Under the pieces are notes generated by a model. The model was given only the letters and a program-made list of their open reading frames with translations, was not told the origin of the DNA and did not search any database. Below, piece by piece: positions 1-8,428 of a stretch of 40,813 nucleotides of DNA. Numbering within the stretch: position 1 is the stretch's first letter; every line of letters starts with the position of its first letter. The position numbers and the translations under genes were made by a program. Source of the stretch: Leadbetterella sp031420365 (GTDB lineage Bacteria > Bacteroidota > Bacteroidia > Cytophagales > Spirosomataceae); the NCBI GenBank assembly GCA_031420365.1, contig JANOMP010000287.1, forward strand, positions 1-40,813. Reading direction: 5' to 3'.

Positions 1-233
1 CCCAAACATCAAGTGCAAAATATTCGATAGAGGAGCAAATAAGAATCAGGCATCAAGAAAGAAAAAATGATATAATTAATCGATATAAACGAAATGGACA
101 AATTGAACAATTACAAGTTTAGCAAGTTTGTCAAAGTAGAAATAGAATTGTTAAAAAAGAAGCTCAAGACTTTATTTTAAAAAAATTTACAGAATTATAT
201 TCAAAAAAAAGCATTTATTTATTTTTGAATAAA
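1..233 (+). other. Left edge, possible degraded gene tail
   Basis: Reading from position 3 there is an open frame of 39 codons with a charged, protein-like composition that enters from outside the window and stops at a TAG at 120-122. The same frame then stays open for about another 45 codons, again with a charged, plausible composition. This could be the C-terminal end of a gene broken by a nonsense mutation, or chance in AT-rich DNA. I do not recognise the family. Nothing else is visible here. Confidence 0.25.
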
Positions 234-287
234 GAGGTATGTACCATGTTTTTTCTTTGGCAAATGGTCTACTTTGTTTTATAGCAT
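234..287 (-). pseudogene. Decayed copy of the pccB 3' end
   Basis: About 50 bases match the last ~50 bases of the intact pccB (1166-1217), including a perfect 20-base core (CAAATGGTCTACTTTGTTTT). Translated on the minus strand the fragment gives the same tail motif (NKVDHLPKKKHG) as pccB. A GAA codon has become a TAA stop in front of it, and a one-base deletion follows the KKKHG codons. The match fades above about 287. It is therefore a non-functional relic of a pccB-type gene. It lies in direct orientation to pccB, about 930 bp away, with the PIN module between the two. Confidence 0.75.
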
Positions 288-309
288 GTGGAATGCCGCT
301 TCAGGAATA

Positions 310-780
310 TCATTCAATATTTAAAATCTTGTTATTCTTTATTTTTACCAAATCTATTACCAAGACTCCGTTTGCTATCAAGTGATCTGATAACGTAGAA
401 TCTGAAGTTATCACAAAATCACATTTTGAAGTGCTAGCATATTTTAAAATAATAGAATCGGTTAGACCTAAGTCATAAATTGAATGTAGTTCAAAAGCTT
501 TATTGGAGGACATAAAACTCTCTGTCGATGTTTTTGACAGGAATCTCAATTGATTTATATAATCATTCTTTAATTTACCAGAAAAACCATTTAAAAGGTT
601 ATCCAATTCAGTCCAAACATTTGGAAAAATTATCAAATTCTTTAAATCTTGAATTTTTTCTATCAAAAAATCAAAATCCTTTTTATCATAAATTGAGGTA
701 CGGCGATGTGAATTTATTTGATTAGGATCTATCAAACCCAAAACCAATATAATTAGGCTATTGGTATCAATTATTATCAT
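310..780 (-). CDS. PIN-domain ribonuclease-like (VapC-type) protein
   Basis: A 156-residue protein that spans a whole PIN domain. The acidic residues expected to hold the catalytic metal can be seen as Asp5 in the N-terminal IIIDTN strand, Glu58 in WTELDNLL, Asp108 in GLTDSIIL and Asp127 in ITSDSTLSDH. Proteins of this family are usually Mg2+/Mn2+-dependent RNases acting as toxins, or are involved in RNA processing. It lies 13 bp behind a 90-residue gene on the same strand, so the two are probably co-transcribed like a toxin-antitoxin pair. The partner does not look like a classical VapB DNA-binding antitoxin. The domain call is firm; the toxin role is inferred from context. Confidence 0.75.
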   Translation of the reverse strand: MIIIDTNSLIILVLGLIDPNQINSHRRTSIYDKKDFDFLIEKIQDLKNLIIFPNVWTELDNLLNGFSGKLKNDYINQLRFLSKTSTESFMSSNKAFELHSIYDLGLTDSIILKYASTSKCDFVITSDSTLSDHLIANGVLVIDLVKIKNNKILNIE

Positions 781-793
781 TTATAAAAGCCAA

Positions 794-1066
794 TTAATCC
801 TTTTCATAGATCAAAAGTTCAGCAACACCTTCTTCGTCAATTTTAACTTGTTTATAAACTCTTTCATAAGGCAAAGAATTGGATCCAAGAGCCGAAAGAG
901 GGGATTTAGATATATTAATATTGCTCAATAAATAAGATACCACTACATCCCAAGAATCTTCTTCTTTATTTTTCTTAACTTGCTCTAATCTGAAGTCCAT
1001 AAGTTCAGAACCAAGAATATCGGCTAAAGTTGACTTCGCTGTCGCATATACTTCTTTAAAGTTCAT
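794..1066 (-). CDS. Small unknown protein preceding the PIN gene
   Basis: A 90-residue acidic protein of unknown function. The segment DFRLEQVKKNKEEDSWDVVV looks like a helix followed by a charged turn and a beta strand. The C-terminus ends in alternating strands (RVYKQVKIDEEGVAELLIYE). I see no ribbon-helix-helix, AbrB or HTH signature, no membrane segment and no signal peptide. It starts the two-gene transcription unit with the PIN gene 13 bp downstream, so an antitoxin or immunity-like role is a reasonable guess. The start ATG at 1066 is preceded by AT-rich DNA without a clear Shine-Dalgarno site, as is normal here. Confidence 0.6.
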   Translation of the reverse strand: MNFKEVYATAKSTLADILGSELMDFRLEQVKKNKEEDSWDVVVSYLLSNINISKSPLSALGSNSLPYERVYKQVKIDEEGVAELLIYEKD

Positions 1067-1159
1067 TGAATTAAATATTTAAACAGTAAAATTACAAAAA
1101 AATGTACATATCTGACACGTGGGTTTTATATTTTTATGATTGTGAGGTCTAAAAAAATC

Positions 1160-2701
1160 TCACAAAGGTATGTTGCCATGCTTTTTCTTAGGCAAATGGT
1201 CTACTTTGTTTTCTAACATTTGAAAAGCTTTTATAAGTTTTTTACGAGTAAATCGAGGTTCAATAACTTCATCAATAAACCCTCGTTGTGCAGCAATATA
1301 AGGGTTAGCAAAAAGACTAGCATATTCTTTCTCTTTCTCATTCAATTTTTCCAAAGGATTAACAGCATCAGCTATCTCTTTTTTGAAAATAATTTCCGAA
1401 GCCCCCTTTGCTCCCATTACTGCTATTTCTGCCCCTGGCCATGCAAAGTTCATATCTGCCCCTATGTGTTTAGAATTCATCACGTCATAGGCTCCACCAT
1501 ATGCTTTTCTAGTAATTACTGTCACTCTAGGAACTGTTGCCTCGCTTAGGGCATACAAAAGCTTGGCTCCATTTGTAATTATCCCCTGCCATTCTTGGTC
1601 AGTTCCTGGTAAAAAGCCAGGCACATCTACTAAAACCAACAATGGAATTCTAAAACAATCACAAAAGCGAGTAAACCTTGCTGCTTTTTTTGAACTATCA
1701 ATATCTAAAACTCCTGCCAAAAACATTGGCTGATTGGCAATAATTCCTATACTTCTACCCGCTAGTCTTGCAAAGCCAACTACAATATTTTCAGCATAAT
1801 TTTTATGAATTTCCATAAAAGAATCACAATCAGCTATTTGTGAAATCACCTCTCGCATTTCATACGGTTGATTGGCGTTATCTGGAACAATGCTTTCCAA
1901 CTTTTCTTTTATCTCATCTCCTAATATATAGGGCATTTTCTTTGTGGTTTCTTCACAATTTTGAGGCATATAACCCAACAATCTTTTTATTTGTTGAATG
2001 CAATCGTAGTCGTTTAATGCTGTTAAATGTGTTACCCCTGACTTTGTTGCATGCGTCATTGCTCCTCCTAGTTCCTCCGAACTAACTTCTTCATTTGTTG
2101 CGGTTTTTACCACATTTGGTCCAGTTACAAACATATAACTGGAATTTTCTACCATCAATGTGAAATCTGTAATAGCAGGTGAATACACTGCCCCACCTGC
2201 ACAAGGACCCATTATTGCTGAAATTTGAGGAATTACACCAGAGGCTCTAACATTCCTGTAAAAAATTTCAGCATACCCCCCTAAAGACCGAACGCCTTCT
2301 TGAATTCTAGCTCCCCCAGAATCGTTTAGTCCTATTAGGGGGGCACCATTCTTCATGGCCATATCCATTATTTTACAAATTTTTTCGGCATGAGTTTCCG
2401 AAAGTGACCCTCCAAACACCGTGAAATCTTGGGAAAAAACATAAACAATTCTTGAGTCAATAGCCCCATAACCTGTTACTACTCCGTCACCATAATATAT
2501 TTGATTTTCCATATCAAAATCTTTAGTGCGATGAATAACCAAAGCTCCAATTTCTTCAAAAGAATTTTCGTCTAGTAAAACTTCTATACGCTCCCTAGCT
2601 GTAAGTTTACCCTTTTTATGTTGTCCTTCAATTCTTGTTTTGCCACCGCCTAAAAGTGCCTTGGCCAATTTTTCTTTTAAGATTTCCGTTTTCTTACTCA
2701 T
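1160..2701 (-). CDS. pccB: Propionyl-CoA carboxylase carboxyltransferase (beta) subunit
   Basis: A 513-residue acyl-CoA carboxylase beta subunit of the usual family length. It transfers the carboxyl group from carboxybiotin to propionyl-CoA (or acetyl-CoA), giving methylmalonyl-CoA, in the cytoplasm. The N-terminus carries the typical KGKLTARERI segment. The glycine-rich acyl-CoA site appears as IGLNDSGGARIQEG, and the second crotonase-like half contains VDVPGFLPGTDQEW and the biotin-side KAYGGAYDVM motif. It is the last gene of the methylmalonyl-CoA operon, 69 bp after the large mutase subunit, and that context favours propionyl-CoA as the substrate. A decayed duplicate of its 3' end lies at 234-287. 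Confidence 0.92.
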   Translation of the reverse strand: MSKKTEILKEKLAKALLGGGKTRIEGQHKKGKLTARERIEVLLDENSFEEIGALVIHRTKDFDMENQIYYGDGVVTGYGAIDSRIVYVFSQDFTVFGGSLSETHAEKICKIMDMAMKNGAPLIGLNDSGGARIQEGVRSLGGYAEIFYRNVRASGVIPQISAIMGPCAGGAVYSPAITDFTLMVENSSYMFVTGPNVVKTATNEEVSSEELGGAMTHATKSGVTHLTALNDYDCIQQIKRLLGYMPQNCEETTKKMPYILGDEIKEKLESIVPDNANQPYEMREVISQIADCDSFMEIHKNYAENIVVGFARLAGRSIGIIANQPMFLAGVLDIDSSKKAARFTRFCDCFRIPLLVLVDVPGFLPGTDQEWQGIITNGAKLLYALSEATVPRVTVITRKAYGGAYDVMNSKHIGADMNFAWPGAEIAVMGAKGASEIIFKKEIADAVNPLEKLNEKEKEYASLFANPYIAAQRGFIDEVIEPRFTRKKLIKAFQMLENKVDHLPKKKHGNIPL

Positions 2702-2770
2702 ATAAATGCTTTAAAATAAGGCCAAATTTTTCTATTTAGCTTTTTAATATCCTAATATTATGAAAGTAAA

Positions 2771-4903
2771 TCAATATTCATTAATCAACAATTCAATAAT
2801 TTCTTTTCCTGCTTGAGCAATAGAAGTACCAGTTCCAAAAATGCCTTTTACTCCTGATTTAAATAAAAAATCATAGTCTTGAGGCGGAATAACACCACCA
2901 ACTATCACAAAGATATCTGGTCGGCCTAAAATTTTCAATTCTTCTAAAACCTCAGGCACCAATGCTTTATGCCCTGCGGCCAAAGAACTTATTCCAACTA
3001 TGTGGACATCATTTTCAATAGCTTGATGAGCAGCTTCTTTTGGAGTTTGAAACAGCGGACCAATATCCACATCAAAACCAATATCAGCAAATCCTGTCGC
3101 GATTACTTTTGCCCCTCTATCATGGCCATCTTGCCCAAGTTTTGCGACTAAAATCCTCGGTCTCCTTCCATCCATTTCAGCAAAAACATGGCTTAATTTT
3201 TGTGCTTCTTTAAAAATTTTATCTTTGTCCATAGCTTTTAAATATACCCCTTTAACAGTCTGTAATTGTGCAGAATACCTTCCAAAAGTTTTCTCTAAAG
3301 CTTCCGATATTTCTCCTAAAGTGCACCTAGCTTTTGTTGCTAAAATTGCTTTTTCCAATAGATTTCCTAAACCAGTTTCTGCACACTTTGTGATTTCTTT
3401 TAGAGCTTCTAATGCTTTTTGAGAATCTCTTTCTGCTTTCGTTTTATTAATTAAAGCTATTTGGCCTTCCCTAACAGCTGCATTATCAATCACCAAAGTA
3501 TTCAAGTTTACTTTTTCGTCTGAAATATAGCAATTTACTCCTACGATTTTATCTCTTCCACTATCAATAGCAGCTTGCTTTCTAGTGGCGGCTTCTTCTA
3601 TTCTTAATTTTGGTATTCCTTTTTCAATTGCAGTCAACATCCCTCCTAAGTTTTCCACTTCTTCTATTAATTCCCATGACTTTTGCACTAATTGATCTGT
3701 TAAGTATTCCACATAAAAAGAACCCGCCCAAGGATCTATTGCATTAGTTAATCCGACTTCCTCACTTTGCAAATATTTTTGAGTTTCTCTTGCAATTTTA
3801 GCAGAAAAGTCGGTTGGTAAAGCAATTGCTTCATCTAAAGAATTAGTATGTAAGGATTGTGTGCCACCAAAAACTGCTGCCATTGCTTCAATGGTTGTGC
3901 GAGCAATATTGTTATATGGATCTTGCGAGGTTAAACTCCATCCCGAGGTTTGACAATGCGTTCTTAAAGCCAAAGATTTTTGGTTTTTAGGATTAAATCT
4001 GTTTACAATTCTTGCCCACATAAGTCTGGCGGCTCTCATTTTAGCAATCTCCATAAAAAAATTCATCCCTATCCCCCAAAAAAATGATAATCTAGGAGCA
4101 AAATCATCTATGTCCAAACCCGATGCTACACCCGTTTTTAGATATTCTAAACCATCAGCGAGTGTATAAGCAAGTTCTAGGTGGGCAGGCGCTCCTGCCT
4201 CATGCATGTGGTATCCACTTATACTGATTGAATTGAATTTCGGCATATTTTTAGCTGTGAAAGCAAAAATATCAGAAATTATTTTCATAGAAGGTCTAGG
4301 TGGATAAATGTAAGTATTCCTTACCATAAATTCTTTCAAAATGTCATTTTGAATGGTACCTGAAAGCTGCTCCATTTTAACGCCTTGTTCTTCTGCCGCA
4401 ACAATAAAAAAAGCCAGAACTGGAATAACTGCACCATTCATAGTCATAGAAACTGACATTTCTGCAAGTGGAATTTTATTAAAAAGTATTTTCATGTCTT
4501 CAACTGTGTCAATTGCCACACCTGCCATGCCTACATCTCCAAATACTCGGGGATGGTCAGAATCATACCCTCGATGTGTCGCTAAATCGAAAGCCACAGA
4601 TAGTCCTTTTTGACCTTGTGCTAAATTGCTTCTATAAAAATTATTACTTTTTTCTGCTGTAGAAAAACCCGCGTATTGCCGAATTGTCCAAGGCTTATTT
4701 AAATACATGCTAGCATAAGGCCCTCCCAAAAATGGTGCAAAGCCTGGTTTGAATTCTAAATGTGAGAATTTTTCAAATTCTATATTGGGCAAAATCTCTA
4801 TGCCTTCGGCTGAAAGACATCCATCAATTCTTTCTATTTCTATTTCTATTTCTGAAAATAAATCAATTTTTGAAAAATCTGCTCTTTTCATCTTTTCCGC
4901 CAA
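2771..4903 (-). CDS. mutB: Methylmalonyl-CoA mutase large subunit, B12-binding
   Basis: A 710-residue protein of normal length for the catalytic subunit. It interconverts (R)-methylmalonyl-CoA and succinyl-CoA by an adenosylcobalamin radical mechanism. The N-terminal TIM barrel shows the substrate-channel segment (IRQYAGFSTAEKSN, GLSVAFDLATHRGYDSDHPR). The C-terminal cobalamin domain has the DxHxxG motif as DGHDRG, with the lower cobalt ligand at His594, followed by the GISSLAAGH and VGGVIPP loops. The gene overlaps the end of the biotin carboxylase gene by 16 bp, implying translational coupling. It forms a heterodimer with the small subunit at 6355-7392. No methylmalonyl-CoA epimerase or MeaB chaperone gene is in the window. 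Confidence 0.93.
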   Translation of the reverse strand: MAEKMKRADFSKIDLFSEIEIEIERIDGCLSAEGIEILPNIEFEKFSHLEFKPGFAPFLGGPYASMYLNKPWTIRQYAGFSTAEKSNNFYRSNLAQGQKGLSVAFDLATHRGYDSDHPRVFGDVGMAGVAIDTVEDMKILFNKIPLAEMSVSMTMNGAVIPVLAFFIVAAEEQGVKMEQLSGTIQNDILKEFMVRNTYIYPPRPSMKIISDIFAFTAKNMPKFNSISISGYHMHEAGAPAHLELAYTLADGLEYLKTGVASGLDIDDFAPRLSFFWGIGMNFFMEIAKMRAARLMWARIVNRFNPKNQKSLALRTHCQTSGWSLTSQDPYNNIARTTIEAMAAVFGGTQSLHTNSLDEAIALPTDFSAKIARETQKYLQSEEVGLTNAIDPWAGSFYVEYLTDQLVQKSWELIEEVENLGGMLTAIEKGIPKLRIEEAATRKQAAIDSGRDKIVGVNCYISDEKVNLNTLVIDNAAVREGQIALINKTKAERDSQKALEALKEITKCAETGLGNLLEKAILATKARCTLGEISEALEKTFGRYSAQLQTVKGVYLKAMDKDKIFKEAQKLSHVFAEMDGRRPRILVAKLGQDGHDRGAKVIATGFADIGFDVDIGPLFQTPKEAAHQAIENDVHIVGISSLAAGHKALVPEVLEELKILGRPDIFVIVGGVIPPQDYDFLFKSGVKGIFGTGTSIAQAGKEIIELLINEY

Positions 4904-6354
4904 TTAAGGCTTTGATTATCATCTAATTCTATGATATCTTTATTTAATTCATGATATTTTAAAGCTAACAATGCCGCTTTTTTAGCTTTCTTTTTTTGCC
5001 ATTCTTTAGATTGCTCTTTAGAAAAATAATTTTTCACAAAATGGGTATCAAATTCAGCCGAAATAAATTTTTCATGGTTCATGACAAACATCCCAAAAGG
5101 CAATGTACTCGAAAAACCTTCTATTTTAAATTGACCAATGGCCTCCCTCATTTTTTGAATAGCCTCCAACCTATTGGAACCGTAGGTAACTAATTTTGCA
5201 ATCAAGGGGTCGTAATAGATTGGAATCTCCATTCCTACTTCGTATGCATCATCTAATCTAATTCCATCTCCTTCAGGAATTTGATACCTCGTTATTTTGC
5301 CAATTGAAGGCAGAAAATCATTCAAAGGGTCTTCCGCATAAACTCTCAGTTCTATTGAATGCCCTGTGATTTTCAGATCGTCTTGACAAAATGAAAGAAT
5401 TTCTCCTTTTGCTATTTTTATCTGTTGTTCCACTAAGTCAATACCTGTAATTAACTCGGTAACAGGGTGCTCCACCTGCAAGCGAGTATTCATTTCTAAA
5501 AAATAAAAATTCAACTTTTCATCTAATAAAAATTCTACAGTTCCAGCTCCAATATATTGACATGACTTTGCAACTTTCACGGCCGCCTCCCCAATCTTAT
5601 CTCTCAATTCAGGGGTTAAAATAGCAGAGGGGGCCTCTTCTATTACTTTTTGGTGACGCCTTTGGATACTGCACTCTCTTTCAAAAAGATGAATTATGTT
5701 CCCAAACTTGTCCCCTAACACCTGTACTTCAATATGTCTTGGTGAAGCTAAATATTTTTCAACAAAAACAGAGCCATCACCAAAAGCTGAAAGTGCCTCG
5801 CTTTTAGCTCTTTCCATCTGTTCATCAAACTCTTCCTCTTTTTCAACTACACGCATTCCTTTCCCTCCGCCACCTGCTGAAGCTTTTATAAGAATAGGAA
5901 AACCTATCTCTTTCGCAATTTTTTTGGCTTCTTCTTTATTTTCAATAGCTTGATCGGCGCCTGGTACCATCGGAATATTATATTTCTTAACACATTCCTT
6001 TGCTGCTAATTTAGACCCCATTAAAGTAATGGAATGTGAATCCGGTCCAATAAAAATGATACCTGCTTCTGTTACTTTTTTAGCAAATAAAGCGTTTTCA
6101 CTTAAAAAACCATACCCAGGATGAATGCCATCAACACCCAATTCCAGAGCAAAAGCAAGGATTTTGTCCATATTTAAATACGATTTGCTGGAGATGGCCT
6201 CTCCTAAGCAAACAGCCTCATCTGCAAATCGAACGTGCAAGGCATTTTTGTCAGCATCAGAGTATACGGCCACAGTCTTAATGCCCATTTTTTTTATGGT
6301 TTTCATAATTCGAAGAGCAATTTCTCCACGGTTGGCAACCAATATTTTTTTCAT
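4888..6354 (-). CDS. Acyl-CoA carboxylase, biotin carboxylase subunit
   Basis: A 488-residue biotin carboxylase: an N-terminal Rossmann-like domain (ILVANRGEIALRIM), a central ATP-grasp domain with the glycine loop KASAGGGGKGM, the RRHQKVIEEAPS segment and the catalytic EMNTRLQVEHPVTE motif, then the C-terminal carboxylase domain. It carboxylates biotin on the separate carrier protein at the expense of ATP and bicarbonate. It ends after the biotin carboxylase module, so the biotinyl domain is a separate gene (7396-7881), unlike fused PccA alpha chains. Its start abuts the stop of the mutase small subunit, and its end overlaps mutB by 16 bp. The context says propionyl-CoA carboxylase; an acetyl-CoA carboxylase (AccC) role cannot be excluded. 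Confidence 0.88.
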   Translation of the reverse strand: MKKILVANRGEIALRIMKTIKKMGIKTVAVYSDADKNALHVRFADEAVCLGEAISSKSYLNMDKILAFALELGVDGIHPGYGFLSENALFAKKVTEAGIIFIGPDSHSITLMGSKLAAKECVKKYNIPMVPGADQAIENKEEAKKIAKEIGFPILIKASAGGGGKGMRVVEKEEEFDEQMERAKSEALSAFGDGSVFVEKYLASPRHIEVQVLGDKFGNIIHLFERECSIQRRHQKVIEEAPSAILTPELRDKIGEAAVKVAKSCQYIGAGTVEFLLDEKLNFYFLEMNTRLQVEHPVTELITGIDLVEQQIKIAKGEILSFCQDDLKITGHSIELRVYAEDPLNDFLPSIGKITRYQIPEGDGIRLDDAYEVGMEIPIYYDPLIAKLVTYGSNRLEAIQKMREAIGQFKIEGFSSTLPFGMFVMNHEKFISAEFDTHFVKNYFSKEQSKEWQKKKAKKAALLALKYHELNKDIIELDDNQSLNWRKR

Positions 6355-7392
6355 TTACGCTTCAATAAAAAATTTCCAAACTTCCTTTATCAAATTCTTT
6401 GTAAGATTATCTATAAAATAGCTCCCTTTTGAAGCATCTAATGTTTTATTGAAAAAACTTTCCAGCTCTAAAATATTCTGGATGTTCCTGGTTAATCGAT
6501 CTGAAAATAGACGTGAATAATTTTCTAAATTATAATTTAGAGCATCAATTTCAATTAAATCAGCTCCTCCAATTGAAGAGGAAATTGCTTGTTGTGTGGA
6601 TATTACTACTTGTAAATTTGGATCTTGATTTTTTGAATTTATATTAAGATGTACAATAGCTGGAACTGGCTTATTTATACCATAAGCCTCTTGAATTTTT
6701 ATCCACAGCCATTTAATCGCTTTTATTTGAGCAATATTCAAATAAAAATTCTCTTGCGAAACAATTGCAAAAACAATATCAGCAGAAGGAAGGTCATGAA
6801 ATTTTACTTTTTCAGCTTGCTTTAAAATAGCAGTGAGTTTTTCAACAATAGAGAAGTCTGAATAAATTGAAATTTCATATTTCAAAAAATCAAGCGAAGG
6901 GTAAATTTTAAAATTAGATGTATCCTGAACTAAAAAAAATGAAATATCATCCCTTTTGAAACTCGTTTTCATCAAATATGCTTCCAAATTCCTTAAAGTT
7001 GCAATTCTTGAATTTTCATTTAAAGAGATTTTTAATCGAATTTTTATAATGTTTAACAAAACTTCATGAAAGCAAAATTCAAAATCTTTTGGTTCCCACA
7101 ATGCATTTATTGAAATCGATAACCCAGAAGCCCCGCCTTCTAAAGCTATTAAAGCCTCCTTATTTATCTCAATAGGAGATTTGGCTTGTATTATTTGACA
7201 AATAGTCCAGCCCAATTCAGATTTGGTGTTTGTTAGTGGAATAGCAAGACTATCCTCAAATCCAACAAAAGAATTATAGCTTAATGTAGAATTTATTTTA
7301 AAAAGTCCTAATGGCTTCTTTAGCTCTTTTTCAACTTGAAGGAGCCATTTTTCATTTGATATCTTTTCAAATCCCTTGTAAAAATCTTCCAT
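6355..7392 (-). CDS. mutA: Methylmalonyl-CoA mutase small subunit (short form)
   Basis: A 345-residue protein resembling the non-catalytic subunit of methylmalonyl-CoA mutase. It has the conserved N-terminal KWLLQVEKELKK helix, barrel-like segments (GGASGLSISI) and near its end DASKGSYFIDNLTKNL, which matches the WAGSFYVEYLTDQL region of the large subunit. It stops soon after that point, so it lacks the cobalamin-like domain found at the end of classical 600-residue small subunits. It lies 3 bp behind the biotin carrier gene and directly abuts the biotin carboxylase gene. It probably stabilises the MutB dimer. The sequence is diverged, so I rely on context as well as motifs. Confidence 0.78.
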   Translation of the reverse strand: MEDFYKGFEKISNEKWLLQVEKELKKPLGLFKINSTLSYNSFVGFEDSLAIPLTNTKSELGWTICQIIQAKSPIEINKEALIALEGGASGLSISINALWEPKDFEFCFHEVLLNIIKIRLKISLNENSRIATLRNLEAYLMKTSFKRDDISFFLVQDTSNFKIYPSLDFLKYEISIYSDFSIVEKLTAILKQAEKVKFHDLPSADIVFAIVSQENFYLNIAQIKAIKWLWIKIQEAYGINKPVPAIVHLNINSKNQDPNLQVVISTQQAISSSIGGADLIEIDALNYNLENYSRLFSDRLTRNIQNILELESFFNKTLDASKGSYFIDNLTKNLIKEVWKFFIEA

Positions 7393-7395
7393 TTC

Positions 7396-7881
7396 TTAGC
7401 CTAATTCTATCAAAATCTGACCTTTTTCTACGGCTTGCCCCTTTTTTATTAAAACCTTCTTAATTACCGCTTCATGAGAAATTTTTAAGACATTTTCCAT
7501 TTTCATGGCTTCTAAAACTAAAATTTTTTCATTTTCATCTACTTTTTGTCCCTCTTCCACATTAATCTCTATTACCAAGCCAGGCATTGGGGCTTTTATT
7601 ACTTTTAGCTTATTAATTACCATCGAATTTAAGCCCATATATTGCAATAAAAGATCAAGTTCAGATTTAATAGAAACATCAAAATACTCACCCTCTATTT
7701 CCACCTTATAATTATTTTTTAGACTTCTATTTTTTGAAACTACACCAACAATTTTTTCATTTTCGCTTAAGATAGAAAATGATTCAGGTTTATGAGAAAT
7801 ACTTTTTATACTGGATACTTCTTTTTCGTCAAAATAAAAATCAAAACCTCCAGAAGTAATAGAAATGGCATTTTTAGTCAT
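7396..7881 (-). CDS. Biotin carboxyl carrier protein
   Basis: A 161-residue protein with a C-terminal biotinyl/lipoyl domain from about residue 92 to the end. The biotinylation motif EAMKMEN puts biotin on Lys127, and KAPMPGLV opens the domain. The N-terminal 90 residues form a beta-rich region typical of the carrier of propionyl-CoA/methylmalonyl-CoA or oxaloacetate decarboxylase-type enzymes. It would shuttle carboxybiotin between the biotin carboxylase (4888-6354) and the carboxyltransferase (1160-2701). It is the first gene of the five-gene operon, so the promoter should lie in 7882-7990; I found no clear TAnnTTTG box and no cobalamin riboswitch there. Confidence 0.88.
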   Translation of the reverse strand: MTKNAISITSGGFDFYFDEKEVSSIKSISHKPESFSILSENEKIVGVVSKNRSLKNNYKVEIEGEYFDVSIKSELDLLLQYMGLNSMVINKLKVIKAPMPGLVIEINVEEGQKVDENEKILVLEAMKMENVLKISHEAVIKKVLIKKGQAVEKGQILIELG

Positions 7882-7996
7882 TTTTTTGGATTAAATTTAA
7901 TTTGAATTAACTATTTTAATGCAATGTAATCATGAGGATTCATATTGATTTTTAAAACATTACTATTTTTTGTAGGTATTCTTGTTTTATAATTTT

Positions 7997-8327
7997 GGAT
8001 TTACAGGATTTAGAGTGAAACCCTGAATTTTATAAACTTTAATTAATGATTGCTGTTTACTGAATTTGTTGTTAGCCTTACTTTTTTTTTGAAAAAAATC
8101 CGAATGTCGGGCCAACTGGAATACAAGCTCAGCCAAAAACACTCACAAAAAAAAATCCTGACTCGGCCGTCCGCCATGAATTTTTAAATTAATTATCTAG
8201 CTATTAGCAATTTAACTTGCTTAAAAATTTTCATACGGACGTTTTTGTGATTAATGGAACAATGAGCTATTTGTTTTCTAAAAGATTTCACAAATGAATA
8301 TTTCTCCACTCTAAATCCTGTAATGCC
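7997..8327. mobile_element. MITE-like element, copy A (331 bp)
   Basis: A non-coding 331-bp element bounded by 21-bp terminal inverted repeats with two mismatches; the inner 17 bases are perfect (TTACAGGATTTAGAGTG and its complement). It is flanked by imperfect 8-bp direct repeats ATAATTTT (7989-7996) and AAAATTTT (8328-8335), which look like a target-site duplication. Inside is an inverted repeat (8168-8241) whose arms begin and end with CGTCCG/CGGACG. There is no open frame, so mobility would need a transposase supplied elsewhere. A second copy in the same orientation lies at 40270-40624. Copy A separates the divergent methylmalonyl-CoA and haem-protein operons, and lacks a block of about 35 bp that copy B has. 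Confidence 0.85.
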
Positions 8328-8428
8328 AAAATTTTTATTTAAAAGCCAGAAAGGTTATTAAAAAAAATTAATTACTTAAAGCATTTGCTAAATTAATCTT
8401 TAATTTTGTTGGTTATTCAACCTTCCTT

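Noticed and set aside
528..725. Plus-strand open frame of 65 codons inside the PIN gene
   Set aside because: It is antisense to a gene with intact catalytic motifs and has no support of its own.
7882..7996. Cobalamin riboswitch in front of the B12-dependent operon
   Set aside because: I looked for the B12 box on the minus strand and found none; the leader is short and AT-rich.
7997..8327. Element copy A as a structured non-coding RNA gene
   Set aside because: Terminal inverted repeats and flanking 8-bp duplications in both copies fit a mobile element better.
8401..8408. TAATTTTG as promoter of the first haem-protein gene
   Set aside because: It matches the -7 box, but the nearest TTG is only 13 bases upstream and spacing is wrong; not strong enough to list.
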